A stretch of 64,000 bases of DNA from Chlorobiaceae bacterium (lineage in GTDB: Bacteria > Bacteroidota > Chlorobiia > Chlorobiales > Chlorobiaceae), in NCBI GenBank assembly GCA_013334865.1, contig JAAXWS010000011.1, positions 1 through 64,000 on the forward strand, in the 5' to 3' direction. The notes below the pieces were generated by a model. The model worked only from the letters and a program-made list of their open reading frames with translations. It searched no databases and had not been told where the DNA came from. Positions 50,476-62,021 of this stretch are shown one piece after another (positions within the stretch are counted from its first letter, which is position 1; the number at the start of each line of letters is the position of its first letter). The position numbers were made by a program, and so were the translations under genes.

Positions 50476-51806
50476 GGTGCCGGTATCCATTGGTTTCCGA
50501 TCGGGTCGCCCGAAGCGCGCCGGACGTCGTAAGCGTTGAGCACATATTCGTAGCGTGCCTGCAGATTCGCCAGCTCGGCCTGCGCCAGCGCCGATTCTGC
50601 ATCGAGGAGGTCGAGGGTCGTCCCCATGCCGTTCTGGTGGCGGATCCGCGCCTGCCGGGCCGCGAGGTCGGCCTTGGAGACCTGAAGGGCGGAGGTTCCG
50701 ATCTTTTCCCTGCTCGTATGCAGCGAGTTGAGCGCCTGCTTCACTTCGGCCTGCGCCACTTCTTCAGTATCGATACGCTCCAGCTCGGCGGCATGCATCA
50801 TGGCGGTTGCCTCGCTTGTTGCCGCGCTGGTCCTGAAGCCCGTGAAGAGCGGAACTTGGACCTGGATGCCGGCCATGACGTTGGTGCGCTGCTCGTTGAT
50901 GTTCGGCACGTATCCGTTTGCGGTGCCCCACGATGCGGCTCCGCTGATCGTCGGGAACCACTCTTTCGCCGCAAGGGACTTCCGCGCTTCGGCCGCACGG
51001 GCGTTTTCACGTGAGAGTGCCACTTCAGGTCGCTTTTCGAGCGCCGTGGCGGTCAGTCTCTCGGCGTTCGTGTCGGCCGCGTCGGTATCAAACGACCCTT
51101 TCAGCGACAGAGGGGCGCTTGCCTTGAGTCCGCAGAGCCGGCGAAAGGTGGTGCCCTGGTTCTCGAGCTGCGACTGCAGGTCGATCTTCCGGTTTTTGGC
51201 CGCGGAGAGCCGCACCTCGGTGGTCAGGAGGTCGAAGCGGGTAGCGGCGCCCTCCCGGTAGCGCTTCTCCATGTTTTCGAGGTTGCTGCCGAGTGCGGCG
51301 ATCTCCTTGTCCTGGACCTTCACGGCCTCCTGCAGGAAGAGTATCGAGTAGAAGGCGCGGATGGTTGCGAGCGAAAGGTCGCGGACGGTCAGGTCCCTCG
51401 AGAGGCCGGCGGCGGCCATTCCTGACCTGGCGAGGTCCACCCTGCGGCCGGTACGGCCGAAGTCGAACAGCATCATCTCGGCCGTTAGCTTCGCCGTGTA
51501 GTTGTTGTTGGGCATGAACTGCATTCCCTGCAGCTCGGATACGGGATCGATGTAGGTGTACCCCGCTTTCGCCGAGATCTGCGGGAAGTAGCCGCTGCGG
51601 CTCTGGGTGACCTTAGCTTCGGCGGCTTTCACCTCATCGTTCGCCCGCAATGCCCTCGGGTTGTGCTCGCGCGTGAGGCGTATCGCCTCGTCGAGCGTCA
51701 GCGGTGCCGTCGGCGCCACTGCGGCATCGGCAGCGAAACCGGGCCGTGACATGGCGAGGAGTGCGGTTAGGGCGATCAGCGTGGCTCTGCGGTTGCGTGT
51801 CTTCAT
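50472..51806 (-). CDS. TolC-family outer-membrane efflux channel
   Basis: A 444-residue outer-membrane efflux protein. A Sec signal peptide (about residues 1-26, ending GFAADA) precedes two repeated coiled-coil/beta units; [20 protein letters not shown] and the repeat around [18 protein letters not shown] mark the two halves. It is the first gene of the efflux operon, starting about 24 nt after the predicted sigma54 transcription start, with GAAGGA as ribosome-binding site. Confidence 0.9.
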   Translation of the reverse strand: MKTRNRRATLIALTALLAMSRPGFAADAAVAPTAPLTLDEAIRLTREHNPRALRANDEVKAAEAKVTQSRSGYFPQISAKAGYTYIDPVSELQGMQFMPNNNYTAKLTAEMMLFDFGRTGRRVDLARSGMAAAGLSRDLTVRDLSLATIRAFYSILFLQEAVKVQDKEIAALGSNLENMEKRYREGAATRFDLLTTEVRLSAAKNRKIDLQSQLENQGTTFRRLCGLKASAPLSLKGSFDTDAADTNAERLTATALEKRPEVALSRENARAAEARKSLAAKEWFPTISGAASWGTANGYVPNINEQRTNVMAGIQVQVPLFTGFRTSAATSEATAMMHAAELERIDTEEVAQAEVKQALNSLHTSREKIGTSALQVSKADLAARQARIRHQNGMGTTLDLLDAESALAQAELANLQARYEYVLNAYDVRRASGDPIGNQWIPAP

Positions 51807-51840
51807 GATCCTTCACTGGTTTATCGATTGTTATTCATAC

Positions 51841-51856
51841 TACAACAATCGTGCCA
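51841..51856 (-). promoter_or_regulatory. Sigma54 (-24/-12) promoter candidate for the efflux operon
   Basis: On the minus strand the sequence is TGGCACGATTGTTGTA. It matches the consensus TGGCACG-N4-TTGC(A/T) with GG and the -12 element spaced by ten bases; the only change is GT for GC at -12. Transcription would start near 51830 and reach the tolC ATG (51806) after about 24 nt. A sigma54-dependent activator gene is divergently encoded right next to it. Confidence 0.7.
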
Positions 51857-52001
51857 TTTCCGCCGTTTATCTTTCGCTGCCCGTAACTGCAAGTATTTTA
51901 AGGCTTTTGCTGTTTCCTGCCGTCTCTTTTGGGTTTGGTGTATTCTGAAAATATCGGAATATTCTGTTATTGGTGTTCTGAATAATACAGAAACATGCCC
52001 C

Positions 52002-54103
<2,102 letters not shown>

Positions 54104-54116
<13 letters not shown>

Positions 54117-54165
54117 CTCCATCAACCATCGTCGTTACTTTGGTTGATGGAGTTACCATCGTCCC
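54104..54165. terminator. 24-bp perfect inverted repeat spanning a stop codon, between convergent genes
   Basis: The arms 54104-54127 and 54142-54165 are exact reverse complements (left arm begins GGGACGATGGTAACTCC), with a 14-nt loop. The left arm encodes the last codons and the TAA of the sigma54 activator; the right arm ends 5 nt before the stop of the convergent aminotransferase. It can act as a bidirectional terminator, but has no T-tract. Confidence 0.7.
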
Positions 54166-54170
54166 CAGGG

Positions 54171-55364
54171 TCAGCCGCAGACGGCGCGGATGGCTTCGGC
54201 GACGATCGGGATGCCGCGTTCGATCTCTTCGGGCGAGTTGTTGCAGTAGGAGAGGCGCATGGTGTTGTTGCGGGTGCCTTCGGGGTCGAAGGTGCTGCCG
54301 GTGACGAAGACCGCGCCGCCCTCGATGGCGAGCTTCAGGATGGCCGTGGCGTCGGCGCCTTCGGGCAGGGTGAGCCAGATGTAGAATCCCCCCTTCGGTT
54401 CGTTCCACCGCACGTACTCCGGCAGGTGGCGCCTCAGCGCTTGGGCCATGCTTGCGGCGCGCCGCTTGTACTCCTGGCGCACCGAGGCGACGTAGGCGTC
54501 GATCTTCCCGGAGCGGATGAAGGCGTCCGCGATCACCTGGGTGAAGCTCGGCGAGCAGGCGTCGGCCGACTGCTTGATAAGTTCGCACTTCTCCCAGATC
54601 GCTTCGGGCGCGAGCAGCCAGCCGAGCCGCAGGCCCGGGCCGAGGATCTTGGAGAAGGAGCCGGTGTAGCAGACGTCGAGCCCTTCGGGATCCATCGACT
54701 TGATGGGGCGCAGGCGGTCGAGGTGCTCCTCGCTGAACCAGAGGTCGCCATAGGCGTCGTCCTCGATGAGCGGGATGTCCCGCCCCTGCAGCGTTTCGAC
54801 GAGCTGCCGCTTCCGTTCGGAGGTGTAGAGCATGCCTCCGGGGTTGTGGAAGTAGGGGGTGATGTACAGGAACTTCGCCGGATCGGGCCGTTCGGCCTCT
54901 TCGCGGAGCATGCCGATGTCGATCCCCTCCTCGTCCACCGGGATGGAGGCGATGTCGGCGCCGCAGGCGCGGAAGGCCGCGATGGCGCCGATGAAGCAGG
55001 GGTACTCGGTCAGTACCCGGTCGCCGGGATCGATGAACGCTTTGGCGAGGATGCTCAGCGCCTGCTGCGACCCGGTCGTGACCATGAGGCGGTTGCTCTT
55101 CACAGGCAGCCCCTTGCGCTCAAGGAACCCTCCGAGCGACTCGAGCAGCGACGGCAGGCCGGGCGTCGGGCCGTACTGGAACGCGGCCCGCTTCGACTTC
55201 CCGTCGAGCCCACGGAACAGCTCCTCCACCTCGTCGACCGGGAACAGTTCGTTGCCCGGCATCCCCCCGGCGAAGGAGATGATGTCGGGCCTCGAAGCGA
55301 GGCTCATGAGCTCCCTGATGGCCGAGGAGCGAAGCGCGGATACGGAGGTCGAAAAGCGGGGCAT
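54171..55364 (-). CDS. PLP-dependent aminotransferase (class I/II, LysN/2-aminoadipate-like)
   Basis: A 397-residue fold-type I aminotransferase. The N-terminal block IISFAGGMPGNELFPVDEVE and the substrate loop TTGSQQALSIL are typical. The PLP lysine is in YTGSFSKILGPGLRLGW, and the C-terminal MRLSYCNNSPEEIERGI matches the LysN/MocR-related aminotransferase group. The start at 55364 is preferred, because the 40 codons of open frame upstream run through a GC palindrome and are not homologue-like. Its place after iorAB-paaK-ACT suggests it links aromatic (or branched) amino acids and their 2-oxo acids, feeding IorAB. Confidence 0.88.
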   Translation of the reverse strand: MPRFSTSVSALRSSAIRELMSLASRPDIISFAGGMPGNELFPVDEVEELFRGLDGKSKRAAFQYGPTPGLPSLLESLGGFLERKGLPVKSNRLMVTTGSQQALSILAKAFIDPGDRVLTEYPCFIGAIAAFRACGADIASIPVDEEGIDIGMLREEAERPDPAKFLYITPYFHNPGGMLYTSERKRQLVETLQGRDIPLIEDDAYGDLWFSEEHLDRLRPIKSMDPEGLDVCYTGSFSKILGPGLRLGWLLAPEAIWEKCELIKQSADACSPSFTQVIADAFIRSGKIDAYVASVRQEYKRRAASMAQALRRHLPEYVRWNEPKGGFYIWLTLPEGADATAILKLAIEGGAVFVTGSTFDPEGTRNNTMRLSYCNNSPEEIERGIPIVAEAIRAVCG

Positions 55365-55400
55365 GGGTTGTCTGTTTCGGTTTGCTGGGCCTGACGCAGT

Positions 55401-55420
55401 CCCCGGGCTCAAGCCCGGGG
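55401..55420. repeat. 20-bp GC palindrome
   Basis: CCCCGGGCT, two bases, then AGCCCGGGG: a near-perfect palindrome flanked by GT and CTACA. The same kind of GTAGCCCCGGGCTTGAGC palindrome is widespread as a dispersed intergenic repeat in bacteria. It lies between the ACT gene and the aminotransferase gene and could attenuate readthrough. Confidence 0.55.
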
Positions 55421-55527
55421 CTACACAGGAAAATGCAAGATTTGCATGTCCGTCGGGACGAATCCCTCCTGAATATGGGATCACCCCATGGATATCGGAA
55501 TAGAATCTCTCATGCCCGGGGAGTGCG

Positions 55528-55956
55528 TCACACCTGGTACACGTCGCCAGTCTTCAGCAATTCCATCTTGTGCAGCTGCAGCACCTCGATGGCCTTCTGG
55601 GGCGTGTCGGTGCGGATGACCGCGGTCGCCCGGCCGTCGCCGGAGGCGAAGGCGTACATGTACTCGATCGAGATGCCGTTGTCCGTGAGGAGCTGCAGCG
55701 CCTTGTGCAGGCCTCCCGGCTTGTTGGGCATGACCATGCCGATGACGTCGGTGATCTTCACGGCGAACCCCTGCTCCTTCAGCACCTTTTCGGCCAGCTC
55801 GGGCTTGCCGGTGATCACGCGCAGGATGCCGAAGTCGGTCGTGTCGGCGATGCTGAAGGCCGAGATGTTGATGTCGTTGTCGTAGAGGATGCCGGTCAGT
55901 TCGGTCAGCCGGCCGGCGCGGTTTTCGAGAAACACCGAGAGTTGCTTGATGATCAT
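55528..55956 (-). CDS. ACT-domain regulatory protein
   Basis: A 142-residue protein made of two ACT domains in tandem: one from IIKQLSVFLENRAGRLTELT, and a second from KITDVIGMVMPNKPGGLHKA. ACT domains bind amino acids. Two-ACT proteins of this size often sit beside phenylacetate-CoA ligase and iorAB genes, where they may sense an aromatic amino acid; the ligand is not known. It starts 18 nt after paaK in the same operon. Confidence 0.88.
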   Translation of the reverse strand: MIIKQLSVFLENRAGRLTELTGILYDNDINISAFSIADTTDFGILRVITGKPELAEKVLKEQGFAVKITDVIGMVMPNKPGGLHKALQLLTDNGISIEYMYAFASGDGRATAVIRTDTPQKAIEVLQLHKMELLKTGDVYQV

Positions 55957-55974
55957 GGTGGCTCCTCCTTGCGG

Positions 55975-57276
55975 TTACGAGAGTTTGCGTTTGTCAACGA
56001 CGCGCTGCGCCTTGCCCTGGCTGCGCTCGATCGTTCCGGGTTCGACCAGCCTGACCGAGGCGTGCAGGCCGAGGATGCTGGTGAGGTTGCCGCTGATGCG
56101 CTTGCGGAGCCCTTCGAGCACCTTGACCTCGTCGGAGAAGAACTGGTCCTCGACCTCGACCTGGATCTCGAGGGTGTCGAGGTTGTTCTGCCGGTCGACC
56201 ACGAGCAGGTAGTGCGGCCGGGTCTCGCTCATCTCGAGCAGCACCGACTCGACCTGCGACGGGAAGACGTTCACGCCGCGGATGATGAGCATGTCGTCCG
56301 AACGGCCGACGCACTTCTCCATGCGCACCAGCGTGCGGCCGCATTCGCATCGGTCGACGTGCAGGCGGGTGAGGTCGCGCGTGCGGTAGCGCAGGAGCGG
56401 CAGGGCCTCTTTGGTGACCGCGGTGAACACCAGCTCGCCGAGCTCGCCGTAGGGCAGTACCTCGCCGGTCTCGGGGTTGATGATCTCGGGGATGAAGTGG
56501 TCCTCGAAGATGTGCATCCCTTTCTGGAAGGAGCACTCCATCGAGACGCCGGGCCCGATCACCTCGGAGAGGCCGTAGATGTCATAGGCCTTGATGCCGA
56601 GCAGCTGCTGGATCTCGGTGCGCATCTGTTCGGTCCACGGCTCTGCGCCGAAGATGCCCGCCTTCAGCTTGATCTTCGAGGGGTCGAGCTTCGCGTCCCG
56701 GATCGATTCGCCGAGGAAGGCCGCGTAGGAGGGGGTGCAGGCGATAGCCGTCGAGCCGAAATCCTCGAGGAGCTGGAGCTGCTTCATGGTGTTGCCGCCG
56801 GAGATCGGGATGACCGACGCGCCGACCTTCTCGGCGCCGTAGTGCAGGCCGAGGCCGCCGGTGAAGAGCCCGTAGCCGTAGGCCACCTGGATGATGTCGT
56901 GCTTCGTTACGCCGGCCATGGTCAGCGAGCGGGCGACCACCTCTGACCACATCAGGATGTCGTTGTGGGTGTAGCCCACCACGGTCGACTTGCCGGTGGT
57001 GCCGCTCGAGGCGTGGAAGCGGACGACGTCCGACTGGGGCACGGCGAAGAGTCCGAAGGGGTAGTTGTCGCGCAGGTCCTGCTTGGTGGTGAACGGGAGC
57101 TTTCTCAGGTCGTCGACGGTGCGGACGTCGCCCGGCTCGATGCCCATCTCCTGCAGCTTCTGGCGGTAGAACGGGACGTTGAAGTAGATCCGCTCGACCA
57201 TTTGGCGGAGCCTTTCGCCCTGCAGCGAGGCCAGCTGTTCGCGGCCCATGCATTCATGATGCTCGTTCCAGATCAT
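55975..57276 (-). CDS. paaK: Phenylacetate-CoA ligase
   Basis: A 433-residue adenylate-forming ligase that makes phenylacetyl-CoA (or a similar arylacetyl-CoA). The AMP-binding loop SSGTTGKST is at residues 90-98, with the further family blocks [33 protein letters not shown] and YRTRDLTRL. The start at 57276 follows from homology and lies 14 nt after iorB; the open frame upstream is read-through of iorB in another frame. With IorAB, which converts arylpyruvates to arylacyl-CoA, it suggests salvage or turnover of aryl acids linked to aromatic amino acids. Confidence 0.92.
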   Translation of the reverse strand: MIWNEHHECMGREQLASLQGERLRQMVERIYFNVPFYRQKLQEMGIEPGDVRTVDDLRKLPFTTKQDLRDNYPFGLFAVPQSDVVRFHASSGTTGKSTVVGYTHNDILMWSEVVARSLTMAGVTKHDIIQVAYGYGLFTGGLGLHYGAEKVGASVIPISGGNTMKQLQLLEDFGSTAIACTPSYAAFLGESIRDAKLDPSKIKLKAGIFGAEPWTEQMRTEIQQLLGIKAYDIYGLSEVIGPGVSMECSFQKGMHIFEDHFIPEIINPETGEVLPYGELGELVFTAVTKEALPLLRYRTRDLTRLHVDRCECGRTLVRMEKCVGRSDDMLIIRGVNVFPSQVESVLLEMSETRPHYLLVVDRQNNLDTLEIQVEVEDQFFSDEVKVLEGLRKRISGNLTSILGLHASVRLVEPGTIERSQGKAQRVVDKRKLS

Positions 57277-57290
57277 TGATAGATGGTAAG

Positions 57291-57866
57291 TTAGGTGTTT
57301 GAGAGCTCCAGTCCCTTGCGGAACGCCCTGATGTTGATGTCGACGATGTCGCGCCCCTTGGCCCCGAACAGGGCCTCGATGCCGGCTTCGAGCTTTTCGG
57401 GTGCGATGCCGGTGAAGGGGGCGCCCGCGCCCAGCATGACCATGTTCGATGCGCGCGCGCTGCCGGCCTCCCTGGCGATCTCGGCCGCATGCACCTGCAC
57501 CGGGCGGCCGGCCTTGCCCAGCTCGGCGAGGATCTCCTCCATCGGCGGGTAGCCGGGCATGTTCACGAACGGCTCGAGGGCGGTGACCACGTGGCCGCCG
57601 GGCGCGAGCCATGGCAGGTAGCGGAGGGCTTCAAGCGGTTCGACCGAAAGGATCAGGTCGGCCGTGCCGAGCGCGATCAGGTCGGCGAAGAGCTCATGGT
57701 CGGCGATCCGCAGGTGCGACTGCACGGCGCCGCCCCGCTGGCTCATGCCGTGCACCTCGGCCTGGCGGATGTTGAGCCCTTCGTGGAGGGCCGCCCAGTC
57801 GATGACCGCGGCGATGCTGAGGATTCCCTGTCCGCCGACGCCGGCGAGTATGATGTTTTTCTGCAT
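57291..57866 (-). CDS. iorB: Indolepyruvate:ferredoxin oxidoreductase, beta subunit
   Basis: A 191-residue gamma-type 2-oxoacid oxidoreductase domain. It opens with [20 protein letters not shown] and has the family block [19 protein letters not shown]. It pairs with IorA to convert aryl pyruvates plus CoA to aryl-acetyl-CoA, CO2 and reduced ferredoxin, or the reverse at low potential. It follows iorA by 6 nt. Confidence 0.93.
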   Translation of the reverse strand: MQKNIILAGVGGQGILSIAAVIDWAALHEGLNIRQAEVHGMSQRGGAVQSHLRIADHELFADLIALGTADLILSVEPLEALRYLPWLAPGGHVVTALEPFVNMPGYPPMEEILAELGKAGRPVQVHAAEIAREAGSARASNMVMLGAGAPFTGIAPEKLEAGIEALFGAKGRDIVDINIRAFRKGLELSNT

Positions 57867-57872
57867 GTCCGG

Positions 57873-59477
57873 TTACTGCCCTGTGGCCGCTGCGCGGCGT
57901 TTCTCCTTTGCTGCCTTCTCGACGCAGTCGCGCTGCGCGATGACGACCGAGACTCCGTCGTACGCGAACTCCTCGCGCAGCACGGCGATGTTCTCCTCGA
58001 GGTTCTTCCTGAGCGGCACGATGGTCCTGATATGGGAGGCTTCGACGCCGAGCCCGATGCAGATCTCCACGAGTTTCGACCCGGTGGCCGAGGAGTGCTG
58101 ACCGCCGGTCATGGCGGTGGTGTCGTTGTCCGCGATGACGACCGTCACCGGAGAGCGGTCGTTGACCGCGTCGAGCAGGCCGGTCATGCCGGAGTGGGTG
58201 AAGGTCGAGTCGCCGATGACGCACACGGCGGGCCGGAGTCCGGCGTCCGCGGCCCCCTTGGCCATGGTGATGGATGCCCCCATGTCCACGCAGGTGTGGA
58301 TCGCGCTGTATGGAGGAAGGGCGCCGAGCGTGTAGCAGCCGATATCCGAGAAGACGTGGTGGTCGGCGTGCTCCCTGACGGCGATGTTGATCGCGTCGAA
58401 CATGTCGCGGTGGCCGCACCCCTTGCAGAGCTCCGGTGGCCGGTTGACCACGATGCCCGGTACGGCAGCTGTTTCCGGCAGCTCGACCCCGAGCGCCGAG
58501 GCAAGCAGGTCGGTGGTGAGCTCGCCGGTGCGGGGCAGGGCGCCGTCCATGCGGCCGCGAACCTTCGGGGAGCCGAAGTAGCCGCGGAAGAGCTCTTCGT
58601 AGACCGGGTAGCCCTCCTCGACGACGAGCACTTCGGAGCAGGCGGCGAACAGTTCATCCACCATTCTCCTCGGTAGCGGATACTGGCCGATCTTCAGCAC
58701 CCGGCAGTCGAGCCCGTGGGCGGTGCGTGCCTCCATCGCGTAGTTGTAGCCGATGCCGAAGGCGATCACCCCGACGGGGCCGCTGCCCTCGACCATGCGG
58801 TTCAGGAACGACGCTTCCGACAGCTCTTCGAGCTTCGGCTGGAGGTCGAGCAGGTGGCGGTACTGCACCCTGGCGTTGTGCGGCATGAGTACGAACCGTT
58901 CGGGGGCGTACTCGGCGTTCAGCGGGTTCTGCCCCGACGCGGCGCGCTGTTCGACCCCTGCGCGCGAGTGCGACAGGCGGGTGGTCATCCTGACGATGAC
59001 CGGCAGGCGCATTGCCTCCGAGAGCCCGAAGGCGTGGAACATCGTGTCGTAGAGCTCCTGCTGCGACGCCGGCTCGAGCACCGGCACCATGGCGAAGCGG
59101 CCGTAGACGCGGCTGTCCTGCTCGTTCTGCGACGAGTGCATCGACGGGTCGTCGGCCACGGCGAGCACCAGGCCGCCGTTCACGCCGGTGATGGCCGAGT
59201 TGATGAAGGCGTCGGCGGCGACGTTCAGCCCCACGTGCTTCATGCACACGAGGCTCCGTTTTCCGGCGTAGGACATGCCGAGCGCGGCCTCGTAGGCCGT
59301 CTTCTCGTTGGCCGACCAGGATGAGCGGACCGCGCCTGCGCGGGCAGCCTTCGAACGCTGGATGTATTCGGTGATTTCGGTGGAAGGGGTCCCGGGGTAG
59401 GCGTAGACGCCCGATATGCCGGCATCGAGGGCGCCCTGTGCGACGGCCTCCGCACCGAGGAGAAGTTGACGGTTCAT
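57873..59477 (-). CDS. iorA: Indolepyruvate:ferredoxin oxidoreductase, alpha subunit (no C-terminal ferredoxin domain)
   Basis: A 534-residue alpha subunit. The N-terminal pyrimidine-binding half has GVYAYPGTPSTEITEYIQ and CMKHVGLNVAADAFINSA; the C-terminal TPP-binding half has CKGCGHRDMFDAIN and GDSTFTHSGMTGLLDAVN. Classical IorA continues with a two-cluster 4Fe-4S domain; here the chain ends in RDCVEKAAKEKRRAA with no cysteine clusters. Either the cluster domain is a separate protein, or electron transfer differs. It is the first gene of the operon iorA-iorB-paaK-ACT-aminotransferase. Confidence 0.92.
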   Translation of the reverse strand: MNRQLLLGAEAVAQGALDAGISGVYAYPGTPSTEITEYIQRSKAARAGAVRSSWSANEKTAYEAALGMSYAGKRSLVCMKHVGLNVAADAFINSAITGVNGGLVLAVADDPSMHSSQNEQDSRVYGRFAMVPVLEPASQQELYDTMFHAFGLSEAMRLPVIVRMTTRLSHSRAGVEQRAASGQNPLNAEYAPERFVLMPHNARVQYRHLLDLQPKLEELSEASFLNRMVEGSGPVGVIAFGIGYNYAMEARTAHGLDCRVLKIGQYPLPRRMVDELFAACSEVLVVEEGYPVYEELFRGYFGSPKVRGRMDGALPRTGELTTDLLASALGVELPETAAVPGIVVNRPPELCKGCGHRDMFDAINIAVREHADHHVFSDIGCYTLGALPPYSAIHTCVDMGASITMAKGAADAGLRPAVCVIGDSTFTHSGMTGLLDAVNDRSPVTVVIADNDTTAMTGGQHSSATGSKLVEICIGLGVEASHIRTIVPLRKNLEENIAVLREEFAYDGVSVVIAQRDCVEKAAKEKRRAAATGQ

Positions 59478-59619
59478 TCGCTGTCAGTACTGATTCGCCC
59501 CCTGAGAGGCGTAATTGCTATGGGTAAAGATCATAAAATTTTCCTTCCCGAGAGAGTGAAAAATATCGCTCGGTTTCCCGCTCCCGTTGCTGCGCCTTGG
59601 TTTTCTCTCCTCCGCGAGG

Positions 59620-59634
59620 TACCTTTGAAAGGTA
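59620..59634. promoter_or_regulatory. Palindrome upstream of the NlpC/P60-like gene
   Basis: TACCTTTGAAAGGTA is a 15-bp palindrome (7-bp arms, one-base centre) about 85 nt before the ATG at 59718, in a 240-nt divergent promoter region shared with iorA. It is a candidate operator only; no regulator is known. Confidence 0.3.
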
Positions 59635-59717
59635 AAGTATCCCCCTCCCCTGTTTCCCCTTCTGTACCAAGCCGGCCGGCATGCGGTTTCAATTATCAGA
59701 GAAGGAGGGATTCTACC

Positions 59718-60476
59718 ATGGCCAGAGACATTCCGATCAGTGAACTACGCCCCTGCGACGTGCTGCTCTACCACGGCGACTCGGTCGTATCGCAGGTTAT
59801 CCAGTGGTTTGACGGCACCGAGTACGGCCACGCTTCGATCTACGATGGCGAGATGGTCGTCGAAGCCATTGCGGAAGGTGTGGTTACGAACGATGTGGCT
59901 TCTTCGGCCGCCGGCAGCCTCTTCGTGGATGTCTGGCGGATGAGGAAGGACGGGCATTTCATCGGATCGCCCGGACTGCCCGAAGGCCCCGTGCTTGACG
60001 TTGTCGCAAAGTATTCCTCAGAGGGCGGCCGCTACGCCGCCGAAGAGCTCCTTCTGCTTGCGCTGCTCTGCACCACCCGCCGCCTGCCGATGCCGTTCCT
60101 GAGGTGGGCCCTCGACCGCGCCTCCTCATGGCTCGAGGAGCTGGTTGACGAGGAGCGCGAACCCATGATCTGCTCCGAGCTGGTTTTCCGCTGCTTTTCG
60201 GAAGCCGGAGGCGAGTACTATCCTCGAATCAGGGGTGTGGACATCAGGGCGAAGGTCGAGACCCTGCACATGCCCGGTCAGCCGCTTCGCCGGATGTCGC
60301 CGGCGGATCGCGAGGTCGCGGAGTTCCTCGACCGGTATGCGGCCGCCCGGAGCATGGGGTCGCGTGACCGGCTGCTCATGGCGGCCGTCGAGGCTGACCC
60401 GAATTTCATCACGCCCGGCGACCTGAAGCGGAGCCCTGACTTCACGAAGGTCGGCCGGTTGCGGTTGCCGTCATGA
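59718..60476 (+). CDS. Permuted NlpC/P60-like (YiiX/YycO-type) protein
   Basis: A 252-residue protein from the ATG at 59718, which follows GAAGGAGGG by 7 nt. The fold is a circularly permuted papain-like NlpC/P60 domain: His in [15 protein letters not shown], with an acidic partner following, and the Cys in [13 protein letters not shown]. The family includes YiiX and YycO amidase/hydrolase-like proteins; substrates are mostly unknown. There is no obvious signal peptide, so it appears cytoplasmic. Its stop codon overlaps the stop of the convergent Get3/ArsA gene by 6 nt. Confidence 0.78.
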   Translation: MARDIPISELRPCDVLLYHGDSVVSQVIQWFDGTEYGHASIYDGEMVVEAIAEGVVTNDVASSAAGSLFVDVWRMRKDGHFIGSPGLPEGPVLDVVAKYSSEGGRYAAEELLLLALLCTTRRLPMPFLRWALDRASSWLEELVDEEREPMICSELVFRCFSEAGGEYYPRIRGVDIRAKVETLHMPGQPLRRMSPADREVAEFLDRYAAARSMGSRDRLLMAAVEADPNFITPGDLKRSPDFTKVGRLRLPS

Positions 60477-61679
60477 CACCGGCTGCGGCACCCCCTCCTT
60501 CTTCCTGAACTCGATGACCAGCCACTTGTCTTCGTAGCCGGCGCCGGCGACCCTCATGCCGGCGAGGAAGGTCGGCAGGACCACCCCTTTCTGGTAGTTG
60601 CCGATCCTGACGGTCATCGAGTCGCCGATCTGGGTGACGTTGGCCTCCATGCGGTTGTCCGACACGAAAGGCAGGCGAAGCTTCATCAGGTAGTGCCCAT
60701 CGCCCTCCTTCCTGATGTCGACGTGCTCCTCGTGGTAGAAGATGTCCAGGGGGTTCCGCCCGCCGTACACCGTCTCGCCGACCTTTCCGAGCATCTCCAG
60801 GCCGAGCACCTCGGTGCGGAACAGCGGCACCTGCGTGATCGGGATGGGCGCGAACGCGGTCTCGATCTGCTCGATGTATTTTTTCTGGATCTCCTTCCAG
60901 CCCTTGAAATACTGGCCGTCCACGTCGTCCATGTAGACCCGGTTGATGACGATCTGGTCGACGGTGATGTTGTAGAGGTTCAGGTAGGTCAGCGCCCGCA
61001 TCGACTCCTTGATCACCATCTTCTCCGGGTTCATGACCAGGCGGACGGTTGTTTTCGATCCGTCGGAGAGCAGTTCGATGATCCCCTCGACCGAAGAGAA
61101 GAGGTGGTCGACCTGGTCGTACACCTCGGTTTCCGGCACGAAATCGTGCAGGCGTCCGATCCGTTTCGACAGCGGCCGTATCACCGGCTTGACCACGTAC
61201 TTCTCGAGGTTCCGCATCAGCTTCAGCATCCATCCGAAGGTCTCCGGGATGGAGAGCAGCCGCAGGGTCTCGCCGGTGGGGGCGCAGTCGACCACCAGCA
61301 GGTCGTACTCGTTCGACTCGTTGTAGCGCTTGATGTAGGAGAGGGAGAAGAGCTCCTCCATGCCGGGCAGCACTCCCATCTCCTCGACGTAGATGCCCTT
61401 GATGCCCTGCACCTCCATGAGGTGCGCGAAGTGCTCGCGGACGATCTCCCAGTTGAGCGACAGGTCGCCATAGACGCTCACCTCCTGGCCATAGAGGTTT
61501 TCGGCGATCTTTACCGGCGACGGGCCAAGCTCGATGTCGAAGGAGTCTCCCAGGCTGTGGGCCGGATCGGTGGAGATCACCAGGGTCCGGTATCCCATGG
61601 CTGCGGCCCTGACTGCGGTCGCTGCCGCGATGGAGGTTTTGCCCACGCCGCCTTTGCCTGTGAACACGATGTTTCTCAT
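60471..61679 (-). CDS. ArsA/Get3-family ATPase with C-terminal alpha-crystallin-like domain
   Basis: A 402-residue P-loop ATPase. The deviant Walker A is [11 protein letters not shown] at residues 5-15, and switch I is [13 protein letters not shown] single ATPase unit is followed by about 80 residues ([19 protein letters not shown] and onwards) like the HSP20/alpha-crystallin domain found on Get3d-type proteins of cyanobacteria and plastids. No arsenite cysteines or other ars genes are nearby, so arsenical export is unlikely; membrane-protein targeting or chaperoning is a better guess. The start follows AAGGAGG at 61679; the frame is open 15 codons earlier. Confidence 0.85.
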   Translation of the reverse strand: MRNIVFTGKGGVGKTSIAAATAVRAAAMGYRTLVISTDPAHSLGDSFDIELGPSPVKIAENLYGQEVSVYGDLSLNWEIVREHFAHLMEVQGIKGIYVEEMGVLPGMEELFSLSYIKRYNESNEYDLLVVDCAPTGETLRLLSIPETFGWMLKLMRNLEKYVVKPVIRPLSKRIGRLHDFVPETEVYDQVDHLFSSVEGIIELLSDGSKTTVRLVMNPEKMVIKESMRALTYLNLYNITVDQIVINRVYMDDVDGQYFKGWKEIQKKYIEQIETAFAPIPITQVPLFRTEVLGLEMLGKVGETVYGGRNPLDIFYHEEHVDIRKEGDGHYLMKLRLPFVSDNRMEANVTQIGDSMTVRIGNYQKGVVLPTFLAGMRVAGAGYEDKWLVIEFRKKEGVPQPVS

Positions 61680-61846
61680 GTAGCCTCCTTGTGGGGGAAG
61701 GTGCATTCGATGCAGCAACTGCATTCTCTCTAACCTCTGCCCGAGGCTGAAAATTCATCCTCGGGGCCGGTGAGGAGACGCTCTTTTTTGAAAAAATATA
61801 CGAGCGCCTGTTGCTTTATTATGGGCTTATGCTTAAAATCAAAATA

Positions 61847-61864
61847 ATGCATTTCAATATGCAT
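61847..61864. promoter_or_regulatory. ATGCAT dyad upstream of the sulfide:quinone reductase gene
   Basis: Two ATGCAT hexamers (61847-61852 and 61859-61864), each palindromic, with a 6-nt spacer, lie in the AT-rich 340-nt divergent region between the ArsA-like and sqr genes. They could bind a regulator of either gene. No promoter elements are certain here, and the sqr start codon has no clear ribosome-binding site. Confidence 0.3.
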
Positions 61865-62021
61865 GTCAGGCGTCTCTCTTGCCCTGACCGTCATGCAAGC
61901 CCGTTCTCTCTTATTGGTCACTTTTTCCTCAAACGGCAATACCCGTCGGGAGCATTTCCCTGCGCACAGATCCGAACCTGTAAAAAGTGTCGGTATTAAC
62001 AATTGAAAACCCTGACTTCTT

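Noticed and set aside
50985-51015. TTTTCACGTGAGA inside the tolC gene as a third parS site
   Set aside because: It keeps only the central TTTCACGTGA and mismatches the flanking arms; it is inside coding sequence, where chance matches to a 10-mer are expected.
54117-54170. Reading the GATGGTAACTCC repeats as a CRISPR repeat-spacer unit
   Set aside because: There are only two copies, in inverted rather than direct orientation, so it is a hairpin. No direct-repeat array with regular spacers was found anywhere in the window.
55365-55484. N-terminal extension of the aminotransferase (40 extra codons)
   Set aside because: It translates through the CCCCGGG palindrome and lacks homologue-like sequence; the ATG at 55364 gives the expected family N-terminus.
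61725-62021. Small frames in the ArsA-sqr divergent region (for example 61811-61999)
   Set aside because: Cys/Arg-rich products with no ribosome-binding sites; the AT-rich composition fits a promoter region.
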